A DNA stretch of 64,000 nt from Bifidobacterium psychraerophilum (GTDB lineage Bacteria > Actinomycetota > Actinomycetes > Actinomycetales > Bifidobacteriaceae): contig NZ_JGZI01000009.1 of NCBI RefSeq assembly GCF_000741705.1, positions 699,888 through 763,887 on the forward strand. The letters run 5' to 3'. Both the position numbers and the translations under genes were made by a program. The notes beneath the pieces are model-generated. The model was not told the origin of the DNA. It saw only the letters and a list, made by a program, of their open reading frames with translations, and did not search any database. The number at the start of each line of letters is the position of its first letter. Position 1 is the stretch's first letter. Of the stretch, positions 24,190-36,873 are shown piece after piece.

Positions 24190-26808
24190 ATGCCTATGGT
24201 TGATATTGATTGGCTGTCGGACCACGTCAAGCTTGCGGAGGATCTGAGCTACGAGCAGCTTGCCGCCGATCTGGTGCGAGTCGGACTCGAAGAGGAGATG
24301 ATCCACCGTTCCTCGGTGACCGGGCCGATCGTCGTCGGATACGTCGTGGATGCGACACCCGAACCGCAGAAGAACGGCAAGACCATCAACTGGTGCCATG
24401 TGGATGTCGGCGATGCATTCAACGACAAGGACAAGCAGGGCAATCCGGTGCCGCGCGGCATCGTGTGCGGCGCCCCGAATATGGCGGCTGGCGAAAAGGT
24501 CGTGGTGACGCTTCCCGGAGCCGTGCTGCCCGGTGATTTCCGCATCGAACCGCGTAAGACCTATGGCCATGTCTCCGATGGCATGTGCGCGTCCGAACGC
24601 GAACTGGGCATAGGGGACAGCCATGACGGCATCATCCTGCTGCGCGAGCATGGTTTCAGCGAGGACGAGTACGAGGCCCTGAAGCCCGGTGATGACGCCA
24701 TCGCCCTGCTGCACCTGAACAATCCGATTCTGGAGATCAACATCACCCCGGATCGCGGATACGCCTTCTCGTACCGTGGCATCGCCCGTGAATACCACAA
24801 TTCCACCGGCGCCGCTTTCACCGATCCGGTGAAGCAGCTGAACCGGGTGGTTCCTGACATCGCCGCTGCCGAAGTGGATCCCTCGTACCAGCCTGATGTG
24901 GAGGTTGAGATCGAGGACGACAATCCGATCCATGATGTCGTCGGCTGTGACCGTTACTACGCCAGGGCCATCCATCATGTCGACACCGAGGCTCGCACGC
25001 CGAATGTGGTACGCAGACGGCTGATCCGTGCCGGTATGCGTCCGATCTCATTGCCGGTGGATGTGACCAACTATGTGATGCTCGACCTCGGGCAGCCGCT
25101 GCACGCCTATGATCTGGATAAAATCGCACCTCCGATCGTGGTGCGCCGCGCCCATGAGGGCGAGGAGCTGCTTACGCTCGACGGGCGCAAGCATGAACTG
25201 AGCCCCGAGGACCTGCTCATCACGGATTCGCCGAATGGCGAGCGTTCCTCAAGGATTCTCGGCCTGGCCGGCGTTATGGGCGGCATGTACGGCGAGGTCA
25301 CCGCGGAGACCAAGAACATACTCATCGAGGCCGCACACTTCGACCCGATCTCCATCGCCCGTTCCGCACGCAGGCACAAGATCCCTTCGGAGGCCTCGCG
25401 CAGGTTCGAACGTGGCGTGGACACGAAGCTTCAGCCCGCCGCGGTACAGGAGGCTGTGGAGATGCTCACCCGCTACGGTTCGGGTGAGGCCTCGCATGAG
25501 CCCAAGGATCTTGACAACACGGTCAAGCCCAGGGACATCCACTTCAAGGCCAGTGAGGTCAAGCGCCTTGCGGGTCTTGACTGCGAGCTCAACCGGATCT
25601 CCGAGATACTCGCGGACATCGGTTGCAGGCTCGGTGGTGGCGGCAACGGTGAGTTCACCGTCGCACCGCCAACGTGGAGGCCCGATCTTACTCAGGCCTG
25701 CGATTTGGTCGAGGAGGTCGCGCGACTGGTCGGCTATGACAACATACCGGTGGTCGTGCCTTCGGCCCCTGTTCTGGGCACCAGTGGTTTGGATGCCACG
25801 CAGCGCAGGCAGCGCTGGGTGGCGAATACCCTGGCGGAATACGGTCTGGTGGAGACCCTCAGCTATCCCTTCGTGGGTGATGAGGACTTCAAGGCCTTCG
25901 GAGTCGATGCGGAGCGGATCAAACATTCAAGCGTCGAGTTGGAGAACCCGCTGGCGGGGGACAGGCCCTATCTGCGCAGATCGCTGCTGATGACGCTCGC
26001 CCTGACCGTGCAGCGCAACATCAGAAGAGGCTTGCAGAACGTCGGCATCTATGAGGTCGGACGCGTGTTCCTGTGGGATGAGCAGGCGCCTGCGATACCC
26101 GCCCTCCCCGGTGGTGTGCGTCCTTCGGACGATGAGCTGGCCGCACTGGATGCCGGTTTGCCCGAGCAGCCGACCCATGTCGCCGGAATCCTGACCGGTG
26201 ATGCCGAGGACGCGGGTTGGCTCTCCGAGAAGCGCCCCGTCGATTGGAGCGATGCGGTCGAGGTCCTGCACCGAATATCAGACCGTTTGGGTGCGCAGTT
26301 GCGTCTCAATCAGGCCGATCCCGACGAGATCGGGCCCTCCTGGCATCCGGGAAGAAGCGCGCAGATCCTGCTTTCTGACGGCAGTGTTGTGGGCACGGTC
26401 GGTGAATTCCATCCCAAGGTGAATGCCGCTCTTGGGCTTCCCGCACACAGTGCGGCCTTTGAGCTTGATTTCACGGCGGTGTCCTCCTCGTTGGAGGATG
26501 CGCCCGTGCAGGCCAAGCCCATATCCGCATTTCCCCCGGTCCATCAGGATCTGGCGTTTACGGTTCCCCGCTCGGTGACGGCGCAGCAGCTGCAGGATGT
26601 GATAGCTCAGGCCGCCGGTGACGACTTGGAATCGATCCGTCTCTTCGATGTGTTCACCGGAGCGCAGCTCGGCGAGGACGTGAAGTCCCTGGCCTTCGCC
26701 GTCACATTCCGCTCACCAGTGAAAACCCTTGGTGCGGAGGACAGCGAGCATCTGCGTGGTGTAATTGTGGAACAAGCGGCACAATTGGGAGCACAACTCA
26801 GAGCCTGA
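24190..26808 (+). CDS. pheT: Phenylalanyl-tRNA synthetase beta subunit
   Basis: 872 residues. The order is the usual one: N-terminal PMVDIDWLSDHV, the tRNA-binding OB (EMAP-like) domain at about 45-160, and B3/B4 editing and tRNA-contact domains with RPISLPVDVTNYVMLDLGQPLHAYD. B5 comes next, then a catalytic-like domain starting around LVGYDNIPVVVP and a C-terminal ferredoxin-fold anticodon-binding domain (FPPVHQDLAFTVP to the end). Its start is seven bases past the pheS stop. Nothing unusual was seen. Confidence 0.97.
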   Translation: MPMVDIDWLSDHVKLAEDLSYEQLAADLVRVGLEEEMIHRSSVTGPIVVGYVVDATPEPQKNGKTINWCHVDVGDAFNDKDKQGNPVPRGIVCGAPNMAAGEKVVVTLPGAVLPGDFRIEPRKTYGHVSDGMCASERELGIGDSHDGIILLREHGFSEDEYEALKPGDDAIALLHLNNPILEINITPDRGYAFSYRGIAREYHNSTGAAFTDPVKQLNRVVPDIAAAEVDPSYQPDVEVEIEDDNPIHDVVGCDRYYARAIHHVDTEARTPNVVRRRLIRAGMRPISLPVDVTNYVMLDLGQPLHAYDLDKIAPPIVVRRAHEGEELLTLDGRKHELSPEDLLITDSPNGERSSRILGLAGVMGGMYGEVTAETKNILIEAAHFDPISIARSARRHKIPSEASRRFERGVDTKLQPAAVQEAVEMLTRYGSGEASHEPKDLDNTVKPRDIHFKASEVKRLAGLDCELNRISEILADIGCRLGGGGNGEFTVAPPTWRPDLTQACDLVEEVARLVGYDNIPVVVPSAPVLGTSGLDATQRRQRWVANTLAEYGLVETLSYPFVGDEDFKAFGVDAERIKHSSVELENPLAGDRPYLRRSLLMTLALTVQRNIRRGLQNVGIYEVGRVFLWDEQAPAIPALPGGVRPSDDELAALDAGLPEQPTHVAGILTGDAEDAGWLSEKRPVDWSDAVEVLHRISDRLGAQLRLNQADPDEIGPSWHPGRSAQILLSDGSVVGTVGEFHPKVNAALGLPAHSAAFELDFTAVSSSLEDAPVQAKPISAFPPVHQDLAFTVPRSVTAQQLQDVIAQAAGDDLESIRLFDVFTGAQLGEDVKSLAFAVTFRSPVKTLGAEDSEHLRGVIVEQAAQLGAQLRA

Positions 26809-26832
26809 AAGCCCGCAACGGAGGAGGCAACT

Positions 26833-27528
26833 ACGAACAGCAACGAGAACAACGAGGGTAATGGACGTATCCCGGGCGAAGATCCGCGTCGGGACGCGTC
26901 GCCCTCGGATGCCGGGGCCGTTCGCAATGCCCCCGATCCCCAACGGGCCTCCGACCCGGCACGTCCGGAGTATGGCCAGCGCGTATCGCCGCAGTATGGT
27001 GCGATGAAGAGCCAGTACCCCGGTTGGAATCCCTATGTGTATGGTGAGCCCGAAGTGGAGAGTCCGAAGACGGATCAGCCACAGGGCGCTCCGACCGCCG
27101 CAACGGCATTCAACCGGGGGCAGGCCGGTGCACGGCCCGCGAACGGTCAGGGCATGCAGGGACGGCAGGGCCAACCGCAGATAACCGGCGGCAAGGGTCA
27201 GCCGCGCATGCTCAACGGCGTGAACCTTGACGACCCCAATCAGAACCCGGTGTATGGCCGCTGGGACCCCTACGCCATCGTCGCCTTCATCATGACCTTC
27301 CTGACGCTTCCGGTGCTGCCCGCCATTCTCGGTGGCATCGCGATCTACCGCACGACGGTCTTCCATATGAAGGGCCGTGGTCTTGCCATCGCCGCAGTGG
27401 TCATCGCGGTCATCGAGCTCATCATGATGGTGGTTATGGTGATGATGGGCATAACGACGAATGATCTGCTTTCCATGATGGCGAGCTGGGCCACATCCAC
27501 TGGCACGGGTTCTTCGATCTCGGCCTGA
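26833..27528 (+). CDS. DUF4190-type membrane protein with apparent ACG start
   Basis: The frame encodes a Pro/Gly/Gln-rich disordered N-terminal region, then YGRWDPYAIVAFIMTFLTLPVLPAILGGIAIYRT and a second helix (GLAIAAVVIAVIELIMMVVMVM), the two-helix DUF4190 pattern. The first in-frame ATG is at 27004, but the same frame is open and protein-like 57 codons further upstream. It reaches a GGAGGAGG ribosome site at about 26820-26828. The only codon at normal spacing from that site is ACG at 26833, and no ATG, GTG, TTG or CTG lies in frame between. Either ACG initiates, or an ATG was mutated and a shorter protein is made from 27004. The function is unknown. It follows pheT by 24 bases. Confidence 0.75.
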   Translation, partial: TNSNENNEGNGRIPGEDPRRDASPSDAGAVRNAPDPQRASDPARPEYGQRVSPQYGAMKSQYPGWNPYVYGEPEVESPKTDQPQGAPTAATAFNRGQAGARPANGQGMQGRQGQPQITGGKGQPRMLNGVNLDDPNQNPVYGRWDPYAIVAFIMTFLTLPVLPAILGGIAIYRTTVFHMKGRGLAIAAVVIAVIELIMMVVMVMMGITTNDLLSMMASWATSTGTGSSISA

Positions 27529-27607
27529 ACCCGACTTGGCCTTGCGTGCGCCGAGGCGTGCGCTGCACAGTGTCGCTGAGCTGCGCAATACGAAGCCCGC
27601 GACACGC

Positions 27608-27636
27608 TTATGCATAATTATGCACAATCATGCATA
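27608..27636. promoter_or_regulatory. ArgR operator (ARG boxes)
   Basis: The 14-bp perfect palindrome TGCATAATTATGCA (27611-27624) overlaps a second, imperfect one (27621-27634, TGCACAATCATGCA). The spacing and AT-rich centre resemble ArgR/AhrC boxes. The site is about 55-80 bases before the argC ATG, and argR lies in the same operon, giving an autoregulated arginine-repressed unit. A further TATGC half-site follows at 27642. Confidence 0.8.
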
Positions 27637-27690
27637 AAGAGTATGCTCAATGATGTCTTGATATGTCGGACATCGATTTGGAGCATGACC

Positions 27691-28782
27691 ATGACGCAAT
27701 TCTCAGTTGCCGTTGCCGGTGCAACAGGCTACGCGGGCGGTGAGGCGCTCAGGATTCTTGCTGCCCACCCTGACTTCACAGTGACCTGTGTGACCGGTCA
27801 TTCCTCGATAGGCGACAGACTCGCGAAGCATATGCCGCATATCCCGCAGCTTGGTGATCTCATCGTCGAGGACACCACACCCGAGGTGCTCAACGGGCAT
27901 GATGTCATCATCCTGGCTTTGCCGCATGGTGCTTCAGGCGCCCTGGCGAGCCAACTCGATCCCGATGCGGTCGTTGTGGACCTGGGGGCCGACCATCGTT
28001 TGGAGCAGCAGCAGGCCTGGGACGAATACTACGGCGGCCGCTTCTATCAGCACTGGACCTATGGCATGCCCGAACTCATCGTCGGGAAGGACGCCGAGGG
28101 CGCATATGTGCGGCAGCGTGAATCCCTCGTCGGCGCGAAGAGAATAGCGGGCCCCGGCTGCAATGTGACCGCAGTCACCCTGGCCATGCAACCCGCCTTG
28201 GTCGCGGGACTCGTCGATGCGCAGGAGATCGTCGCCAATCTGGTCGTGGGATATTCCGGAGCCGGGAAAAGCCTGAAGCGGACGAATCTTCTCGCCGCGG
28301 AGGCCCTGGGATCCGCTACACCCTATGGGGTCGGCGGAACGCATCGCCATATTCCCGAGATCCTGCAGAATCTTGGCCATGCCTCCCATGCGGGCGGTAA
28401 GGACGAGAACATCCTGCTGTCCTTCACGCCGATCCTCGCCCCGATGTCGAGGGGCATCCTCGCCAGCGTCTCGGCACCGCTGAACGACAAGGCGATGGAT
28501 ATGGACGAGGACGGGATCCGGGAGATCTGGAAACAGGCCTATGCAGGGCAGGATTTCATCCAGGTGCTGCCCTCGGGAGTGCTTCCTGCGACCGCCAATG
28601 TGATCGGCTCCAACGCCGCCCACCTCCAGGTCGCCATCGACCGCAAGGCCCGACGACTCCTGGCCTTCGCGGCCATCGACAATCTCAACCGAGGTACGGC
28701 AGGACAGGCCGTGCAGTCCTTGAACATCGCGATGAACATACCTGAAATGAACGGGTTGACAATGATAGGAGTAGCGCCATGA
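27691..28782 (+). CDS. argC: N-acetyl-gamma-glutamyl-phosphate reductase
   Basis: 363 residues. The N-terminus FSVAVAGATGYAGGEALRIL is the NADP-binding Rossmann motif. The catalytic cysteine lies in RIAGPGCNVTAVTLAMQP, and AHLQVAIDRKARRLLAFAAIDNLNRGTAGQAVQSLNIAM is the C-terminal signature. It reduces N-acetylglutamyl-phosphate to the semialdehyde, step 3 of arginine synthesis. Two ATGs are close; TTGGAG is spaced for the second, at 27691. It is the first gene of the arg operon and its stop overlaps the argJ start. Confidence 0.97.
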   Translation: MTQFSVAVAGATGYAGGEALRILAAHPDFTVTCVTGHSSIGDRLAKHMPHIPQLGDLIVEDTTPEVLNGHDVIILALPHGASGALASQLDPDAVVVDLGADHRLEQQQAWDEYYGGRFYQHWTYGMPELIVGKDAEGAYVRQRESLVGAKRIAGPGCNVTAVTLAMQPALVAGLVDAQEIVANLVVGYSGAGKSLKRTNLLAAEALGSATPYGVGGTHRHIPEILQNLGHASHAGGKDENILLSFTPILAPMSRGILASVSAPLNDKAMDMDEDGIREIWKQAYAGQDFIQVLPSGVLPATANVIGSNAAHLQVAIDRKARRLLAFAAIDNLNRGTAGQAVQSLNIAMNIPEMNGLTMIGVAP

Positions 28783-29948
28783 GCGTCACATATGCACAGG
28801 GATTCGCCGCAGCCGGGGTACCGGCCGGAATCTCATCGATCGCAGGGAAGAAAGACCTGGCCGTGGTCACCAACCAGGGTCCTCTTGATGTGGCGGCCGG
28901 CGTGTTCACTTCGAACCGCTTCTGCGCGGCACCTGTCCAGTGGTCACGCGGAGCGGTGGCGGATGGTCATCTGAAGGCCGTGGTGGTCAATTCGGGTGGG
29001 GCCAATGCCTGCACCGGCCAGGCGGGATACGATCAGTCCGCCCGGACCGCGGCCGCGATGGCCTCGAAACTCGGTGTGGATGCCGAGCAGGTCGCCGTCG
29101 CCTCGACCGGTCTCATCGGGGAGTTGCTTCCCCTGGACAACGTCCTGCAGGGCGTCGATCACGCCTTCGGACAGCTCGCCGAGAGCGAGGAGGCCGGAAG
29201 CGATGCCTCACACGCGATCATGACCACCGACACCAATCCCAAAACCGTCACACTCGACGGATCGGGATACCACATGGGCGGCATGGTCAAGGGCTCAGGA
29301 ATGATCGCCCCGCAGCTGGCCACGATGATCTGCGTCATCACCACCGACGCGGTCATCAGCAGCGAACAGGCGCAGCAGTCCCTGCGTGAGGCCACCGGCA
29401 CGAGCTTCGATCGCATTGATGTGGATGGCTGCATGTCGACCAACGACACCGTGCTGCTTCTGGCATCCGGTGCCTCGGGTGTTGAGGCCGATGCCAAGGA
29501 GTTCACATCCCTGCTCAGCCAGGCATGCGCTTCGCTGGCCCGCCAGATCGTGGGCGATGGGGAAGGCTCCTCCCATGATGTGAATGTGACCGTCGAGGGT
29601 GCCATCTCGGAAGAGGCGGCCTTGACCTGCGCCCGTGCGATCGCGGGATCCAATCTGCTCAAATGCGCCATCGCGGGCAACGATCCCAACTGGGGCAGGG
29701 TCGTGTCCTCCCTCGGCACGGTTCCCGAGTCCGTGGCCCCGTACGACCCGAATGAGGTGACCGTCGATATCAACGGTGTGAGGGTGTGCGACGGCGGCAA
29801 GCCGGGCGAGTCACGCTCACTGGTCACAATGGAGGAACGGGAGGTCACCATTACGGTGAACCTGCATGCGGGGAGTGCGCAGGGGACCATATGGACGGAT
29901 GATCTCACCGTGGATTACGTGCATATCAATTCGGACTACGAATCCTGA
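28779..29948 (+). CDS. argJ: Bifunctional glutamate N-acetyltransferase / ornithine acetyltransferase
   Basis: 389 residues. The autocleavage site is in VKGSGMIAPQLATMICVITTDA; the Thr of LATM becomes the nucleophile of the beta chain. GIAGNDPNWGR-type and oxyanion-loop STGLIGE motifs are present (AIAGNDPNWGR, ASTGLIGEL). It recycles acetyl groups from acetylornithine to glutamate, so no ArgE deacetylase is needed. The ATGA overlap with argC indicates translational coupling. Confidence 0.97.
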   Translation: MSVTYAQGFAAAGVPAGISSIAGKKDLAVVTNQGPLDVAAGVFTSNRFCAAPVQWSRGAVADGHLKAVVVNSGGANACTGQAGYDQSARTAAAMASKLGVDAEQVAVASTGLIGELLPLDNVLQGVDHAFGQLAESEEAGSDASHAIMTTDTNPKTVTLDGSGYHMGGMVKGSGMIAPQLATMICVITTDAVISSEQAQQSLREATGTSFDRIDVDGCMSTNDTVLLLASGASGVEADAKEFTSLLSQACASLARQIVGDGEGSSHDVNVTVEGAISEEAALTCARAIAGSNLLKCAIAGNDPNWGRVVSSLGTVPESVAPYDPNEVTVDINGVRVCDGGKPGESRSLVTMEEREVTITVNLHAGSAQGTIWTDDLTVDYVHINSDYES

Positions 29949-30002
29949 TCGCAACCGTACAATCATTCGGTAAGTCGAGACAATCGGAAATAGGTGAATG
30001 CA

Positions 30003-30959
30003 ATGACTCCAGTAAAGGGACCGGGTTTCCACTTCGATGTGCACACCGATCTTCGCGCTGACCAGAAGGCGGAGGTGCTGATCGAGGCGCTTCCTTGGCT
30101 TGAGGAATTCTCGGGACAGCGTGTGGTCATCAAGTACGGTGGCAACGCGATGGTCGACGACCACCTCAAGCGATGCTTCGCAGAAGATATGGTGTTCTTG
30201 CGCCAGGTGGGGCTTCACCCCGTTGTGGTGCATGGGGGAGGACCGCAGATATCAAGCATGCTGAAGGCCCTCGGCATCAAATCCGAGTTCCGTGGCGGAT
30301 TGCGTGTGACCACACCCGAGGCGATGGATGTGGTGCGTATGGTGCTCACCGGCAAGGTCTCCCGTGAACTCGTCGGACTGATCAATGCGCACGGGCCCTA
30401 TGCCGTCGGGCTTTCCGGCGAGGACGGGGCATTGTTCTCCGCCATGCAGCGCAAACCGATCATCGACGGCAAGGCCACGGATATCGGTCTGGTCGGCGAC
30501 GTGGTCAGCGTTGACGCCTCCGCGGTGGAGGACATCATCAATGCGGGCAGGATCCCCGTGGTGTCCTCGGTGGCACCGAATGAGGATGACGCCACCCAGG
30601 TGCTGAACGTCAACGCCGATTCGGCGGCGGCCGCGCTCGCCGCCGCGCTCGGTGCCCGCAAATTCCTGATACTGACCGATGTTGATGGGCTGTATGCGGA
30701 TTGGCCCGACAAGAATTCGCTGATAGGGCGGATCGGCGTGGAGAATCTGCGGGATATGCTGCCCGATCTGGAAACAGGCATGCGCCCCAAGATGGAGGCA
30801 TGTGTGCGAGCATTGGATGGTGGCGTGGAACAGTCGCACATCATCGATGGCCGCAAGCCGCATTCCTTGCTCAACGAGATCTTTACAACCGCCGGAATCG
30901 GCACGATGGTGGTGCCCGAGGATGGCATCGAAATGAGGAGTTCGTATGAAATCGCTTGA
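30003..30959 (+). CDS. argB: Acetylglutamate kinase
   Basis: About 318 residues. Amino-acid kinase motifs are [68 protein letters not shown] and [13 protein letters not shown]. It phosphorylates N-acetylglutamate, the usual feedback-controlled step. A GTG at 29994 is in frame, but AGGTGA before the ATG at 30003 fits better. The C-terminus overlaps the argD start by 14 bases. Confidence 0.96.
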   Translation: MTPVKGPGFHFDVHTDLRADQKAEVLIEALPWLEEFSGQRVVIKYGGNAMVDDHLKRCFAEDMVFLRQVGLHPVVVHGGGPQISSMLKALGIKSEFRGGLRVTTPEAMDVVRMVLTGKVSRELVGLINAHGPYAVGLSGEDGALFSAMQRKPIIDGKATDIGLVGDVVSVDASAVEDIINAGRIPVVSSVAPNEDDATQVLNVNADSAAAALAAALGARKFLILTDVDGLYADWPDKNSLIGRIGVENLRDMLPDLETGMRPKMEACVRALDGGVEQSHIIDGRKPHSLLNEIFTTAGIGTMVVPEDGIEMRSSYEIA

Positions 30960-32235
30960 AGAGGTCGGGTCTGAGGGGAATCACTGGCTCGGCGAATACC
31001 AGGATGTGCACATGCACGTCTTCGGAAAGCCGCTGCGCGTTCTCGATCATGGCAAGGGCGCCCATGTCTGGGATGTCGACGGCAATGAATACCTGGACTT
31101 CCTGGGTGGCATAGCGGTCAATTCACTCGGCTATGCGCATCCGAAATGGGTTGCGGCGGTGGCCGAGCAGGCCGGGAAGATGGCCCATATCAGCAACTAC
31201 TTCGCCAGCGAGGCGCAGATCTCCCTTGCGCGGATGCTGATCGACAAGGCCGGCGCGCCGGAGGGCTCCCATGTCTATTTCGGCAACTCGGGTGCCGAAG
31301 GCAACGAGGCCGCGCTGAAACTGGCCAAACTCTACGGACGTACCCTGCCGGGGGCCACGCCCCATCTCGGCGGCAAGGATGCCCGCATCATCGCATTGAC
31401 GCATGGTTTCCACGGCAGGACCCTGGGTGCCCTGAGCGCCACATGGAAGCCTGCGATCAGGGAACCCTTCGCACCCTTGGTGCCGAATATCGAATTCGCC
31501 GAGTCGGGGGACATCGAAGCCATGCGCGAGGCCTTCCGCAGGACGGGCCAAGGCAAATACGGCAAGGGCCCGGTCGCCGCGGTGATCATGGAGCTGATCC
31601 AGGGCGAGGCCGGGGTCAGGGCAATGAATCCGGAATACGTTCAGGGCGTGCGCGCACTGTGCGATGAGTACGGGGCCTTGCTGATCTTCGATGAGGTGCA
31701 GACCGGCATCGGACGCACCGGCGCATGGTTCGCTTTCCAGCGCGAGGATCTGAGCGGTGGCGTGATCCCCGATGCGGTGACCTTCGCCAAAGGCGTGGCC
31801 GGAGGCTTCCCGATGGGTGGTCTGATCGCATTCGGAGAGTCGCTCAGCGCACTGTTCACACCGGGTTCGCACGGCTCCACCTTCGCGGGCAATCCTTTGG
31901 CTGCGGCCGCGGGTGTGGCCACACTGACCGCGATCGAGGACGAGCACCTGATTGATAACGCCGAGGAGAGGGGTGCGCAGCTGCGCGATGCCCTCTCGAA
32001 TAGCGGCAACCCGCTGTTCGTGTCCGCACGGGGCCGCGGTCTGCTCGATGCCGTCGAGCTCTCGCATCCCTGCGCGCACGCCGCCGTGGATTGGGCCCTG
32101 GAACGAGGCCTGATCGTGAACGCGGTCGCGCCGGACGCACTCAGATTCGCCCCGCCGCTGGTGGTCAGCTCGCAGGACATCGAAACAGGCGTCGGCATCC
32201 TGTCCGGGATGCCTGATGATTTGAAGGATGACTAG
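30946..32235 (+). CDS. argD: Acetylornithine aminotransferase
   Basis: 429 residues of a class III PLP aminotransferase. Landmarks are [67 protein letters not shown] and the PLP lysine in [16 protein letters not shown], followed by [17 protein letters not shown]. It makes N-acetylornithine. GAGGAG precedes the ATG, which lies inside the end of argB. Confidence 0.97.
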   Translation: MKSLEEVGSEGNHWLGEYQDVHMHVFGKPLRVLDHGKGAHVWDVDGNEYLDFLGGIAVNSLGYAHPKWVAAVAEQAGKMAHISNYFASEAQISLARMLIDKAGAPEGSHVYFGNSGAEGNEAALKLAKLYGRTLPGATPHLGGKDARIIALTHGFHGRTLGALSATWKPAIREPFAPLVPNIEFAESGDIEAMREAFRRTGQGKYGKGPVAAVIMELIQGEAGVRAMNPEYVQGVRALCDEYGALLIFDEVQTGIGRTGAWFAFQREDLSGGVIPDAVTFAKGVAGGFPMGGLIAFGESLSALFTPGSHGSTFAGNPLAAAAGVATLTAIEDEHLIDNAEERGAQLRDALSNSGNPLFVSARGRGLLDAVELSHPCAHAAVDWALERGLIVNAVAPDALRFAPPLVVSSQDIETGVGILSGMPDDLKDD

Positions 32236-32322
32236 ACACAGCTCGACATGTCTCCTCGGGTGCAGGCCCGGGACAGTCGGGATGAAACACGTGGAAGTTG
32301 AGAAGAACAATAAGGAGAAGAG

Positions 32323-33297
32323 ATGACCGGTCAACTCAGGCACATGCTCAGGGATGATGACGTCTCGCATGACGAACAGCTTGAAATATTGGAGCTGGGC
32401 ATGCGTTTCCGCGAGAACCGTCTGTTCTCGCGCCCCTTCGAAGGGCCGCAGGCCGTTGCCGTGCTCTTCGACAAGCCCAGCACCAGAACGCGTTCGAGTT
32501 TTTCGATCGGTGTGGCCGAACTCGGCGGGTACCCCCTGATCATCGACAAGGGCGGCTCCCAGCTCGGACGCGGCGAACCCGTTGCGGACACCGCCAGGGT
32601 GCTGACCCGTATGACCTCGGCGATCGTCTGGAGGACCTTCGGGCAGGAACGCGTCGAGGAGATGGCACGCTACGCCACGGTGCCGGTCGTCAATGCGCTG
32701 ACCGACCAATTCCACCCCTGCCAGGTGCTGGCCGACTTCCTGACCATCGCCCAGCATCGGGGCGGTGTATCCGAGCTCGCAGGCAAGACGATCGCCTATC
32801 TGGGCGACAGCGCCAACAATATGGCGAATTCCTACCTGCTCGCCGGAGCCACCGCAGGCATGCATGTACGCATTGCAGGCCCATACGGCTATCTGCCCGA
32901 TCCTGCGATCGTCGCGGATGCGGAGGCCATCGCCAAGAGCAACGGTGGTTCCATACTGGTCACCACCGATGCGGAGGAGGCGGTCCGCTCGGCCGATTGC
33001 ATCTTCACCGACACCTGGGTCTCGATGGGTGAGGAAAGCCAGTACGCCACACGGTCCAAGCCCTTCTGGAAGTATCAGGTCAATGACCACCTGATGGGTC
33101 TGGCTGCCAAGGATGCGCTGTTCCAGCACTGCCTGCCGGCGTATCGCGGCAAGGAGGTCACCTCCACGGTGATCGACGGCCCGCAATCGGTCGTCTGGGA
33201 TGAGGCGGAGAACCGTCTGCACGCGCAGAAGGCGCTGCTGACCTGGCTGATCGCCCAGCAGCGTGAAGACCCCTCGCTGCTGCACGCAGGCGAGTGA
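32323..33297 (+). CDS. argF: Ornithine carbamoyltransferase
   Basis: 324 residues. Carbamoyl-phosphate loop [12 protein letters not shown], ornithine-side [38 protein letters not shown] and the C-terminal [12 protein letters not shown] are all present. It forms citrulline. It follows argD by 87 bases, which contain no obvious terminator. Confidence 0.97.
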   Translation: MTGQLRHMLRDDDVSHDEQLEILELGMRFRENRLFSRPFEGPQAVAVLFDKPSTRTRSSFSIGVAELGGYPLIIDKGGSQLGRGEPVADTARVLTRMTSAIVWRTFGQERVEEMARYATVPVVNALTDQFHPCQVLADFLTIAQHRGGVSELAGKTIAYLGDSANNMANSYLLAGATAGMHVRIAGPYGYLPDPAIVADAEAIAKSNGGSILVTTDAEEAVRSADCIFTDTWVSMGEESQYATRSKPFWKYQVNDHLMGLAAKDALFQHCLPAYRGKEVTSTVIDGPQSVVWDEAENRLHAQKALLTWLIAQQREDPSLLHAGE

Positions 33298-33361
33298 TCC
33301 CACCGGTGGCCGAAGCCACCAGGCACAGGAACGGAATACGGGAATGCAAGGAGGTGCAACG

Positions 33362-33976
33362 ATGAGCGCGGAGGATCAGATGCCGCTGCAACGTCCCACA
33401 ACGAGGACGGCACGGCAGAGCGCGATTCAGGAAGTGCTGTCACAATACGTGATCACCTCTCAGCAGCAACTGGCGGCGGTGCTGGCATCCCAGCGCATTG
33501 AGGTCACACAGGCCACACTGAGCAGGGATCTGGACGAGATGCATGCGATGAAGGTGCGCAATGCGGACGGTGGCATCTCCTACACGGTGCCCGGACTGCA
33601 GGACGGTCCGGCGCTCGGCGCCCTTCCGGAAAGCGAGGAAAGCGTGCCGCTGAGGGCGGAGATGAGCAAGGTGGAACAGCATATGTCCCGCGTGCTCTCC
33701 GGCCTGGTGACCTCGGTCGCCTCGGCGCAGAACCTGGTGATCGTGCACACCCCCTCAGGGGCGGCGCAGTACGTGGCCAGTGTGCTCGACCGTCAGCCGA
33801 TCCCCGGCATCCTGGGCACGATTGCGGGCGATGACACGGTTATGGCCATCACCAGCGACAGCGACACCGCCGTGCAGAAGGCCTCCTGGCTGCTGGCGCT
33901 CGCCTCGGGCGGGGAATCGCCCCGCAGCAACAGAACTCAACACGAATCCGCACAGGATGACGACCCACTCGACTGA
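33362..33976 (+). CDS. argR: Arginine repressor
   Basis: 204 residues, longer than the usual 150-170 because of extra N- and C-terminal tails. The winged HTH ([48 protein letters not shown]) is followed by a linker and the C-terminal arginine-binding, hexamer-forming domain ending [21 protein letters not shown] lies seven bases before the ATG at 33362. It would bind the palindromes upstream of argC. Confidence 0.95.
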   Translation: MSAEDQMPLQRPTTRTARQSAIQEVLSQYVITSQQQLAAVLASQRIEVTQATLSRDLDEMHAMKVRNADGGISYTVPGLQDGPALGALPESEESVPLRAEMSKVEQHMSRVLSGLVTSVASAQNLVIVHTPSGAAQYVASVLDRQPIPGILGTIAGDDTVMAITSDSDTAVQKASWLLALASGGESPRSNRTQHESAQDDDPLD

Positions 33977-34023
33977 GTCTGCATCTTTTGCAACACTTGA
34001 ACCATAATGAAGAAAGGGCAGCA

Positions 34024-35262
<1,239 letters not shown>

Positions 35263-35328
35263 TTTCCGGTATTCCGGCAGCCACCGGTGTTGGAATGGCT
35301 CCCGGTCTCGACCGGGCGCAAGATGGGG

Positions 35329-35356
35329 TGCTGCCGCCGCCACTGTGCGGCAGCAC
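35329..35356 (+). terminator. Hairpin between argG and argH
   Basis: Perfect 10-bp arms (35329-35338 and 35347-35356) enclose an 8-base loop, 27 bases before the argH ATG. It may be an attenuating or RNA-processing hairpin rather than a full terminator, as argH has no obvious promoter. Confidence 0.5.
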
Positions 35357-35379
35357 GATGCAAGCATGATGAGGAGTGA

Positions 35380-36861
<1,482 letters not shown>

Positions 36862-36873
36862 TCGGAGAGTGCC

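Noticed and set aside
31123..33303. Very long minus-strand open frame (726 codons) across argD and argF
   Set aside because: It is the mirror of two well-supported enzymes in GC-rich DNA, has no ribosome site or family features, and would be wholly antisense.
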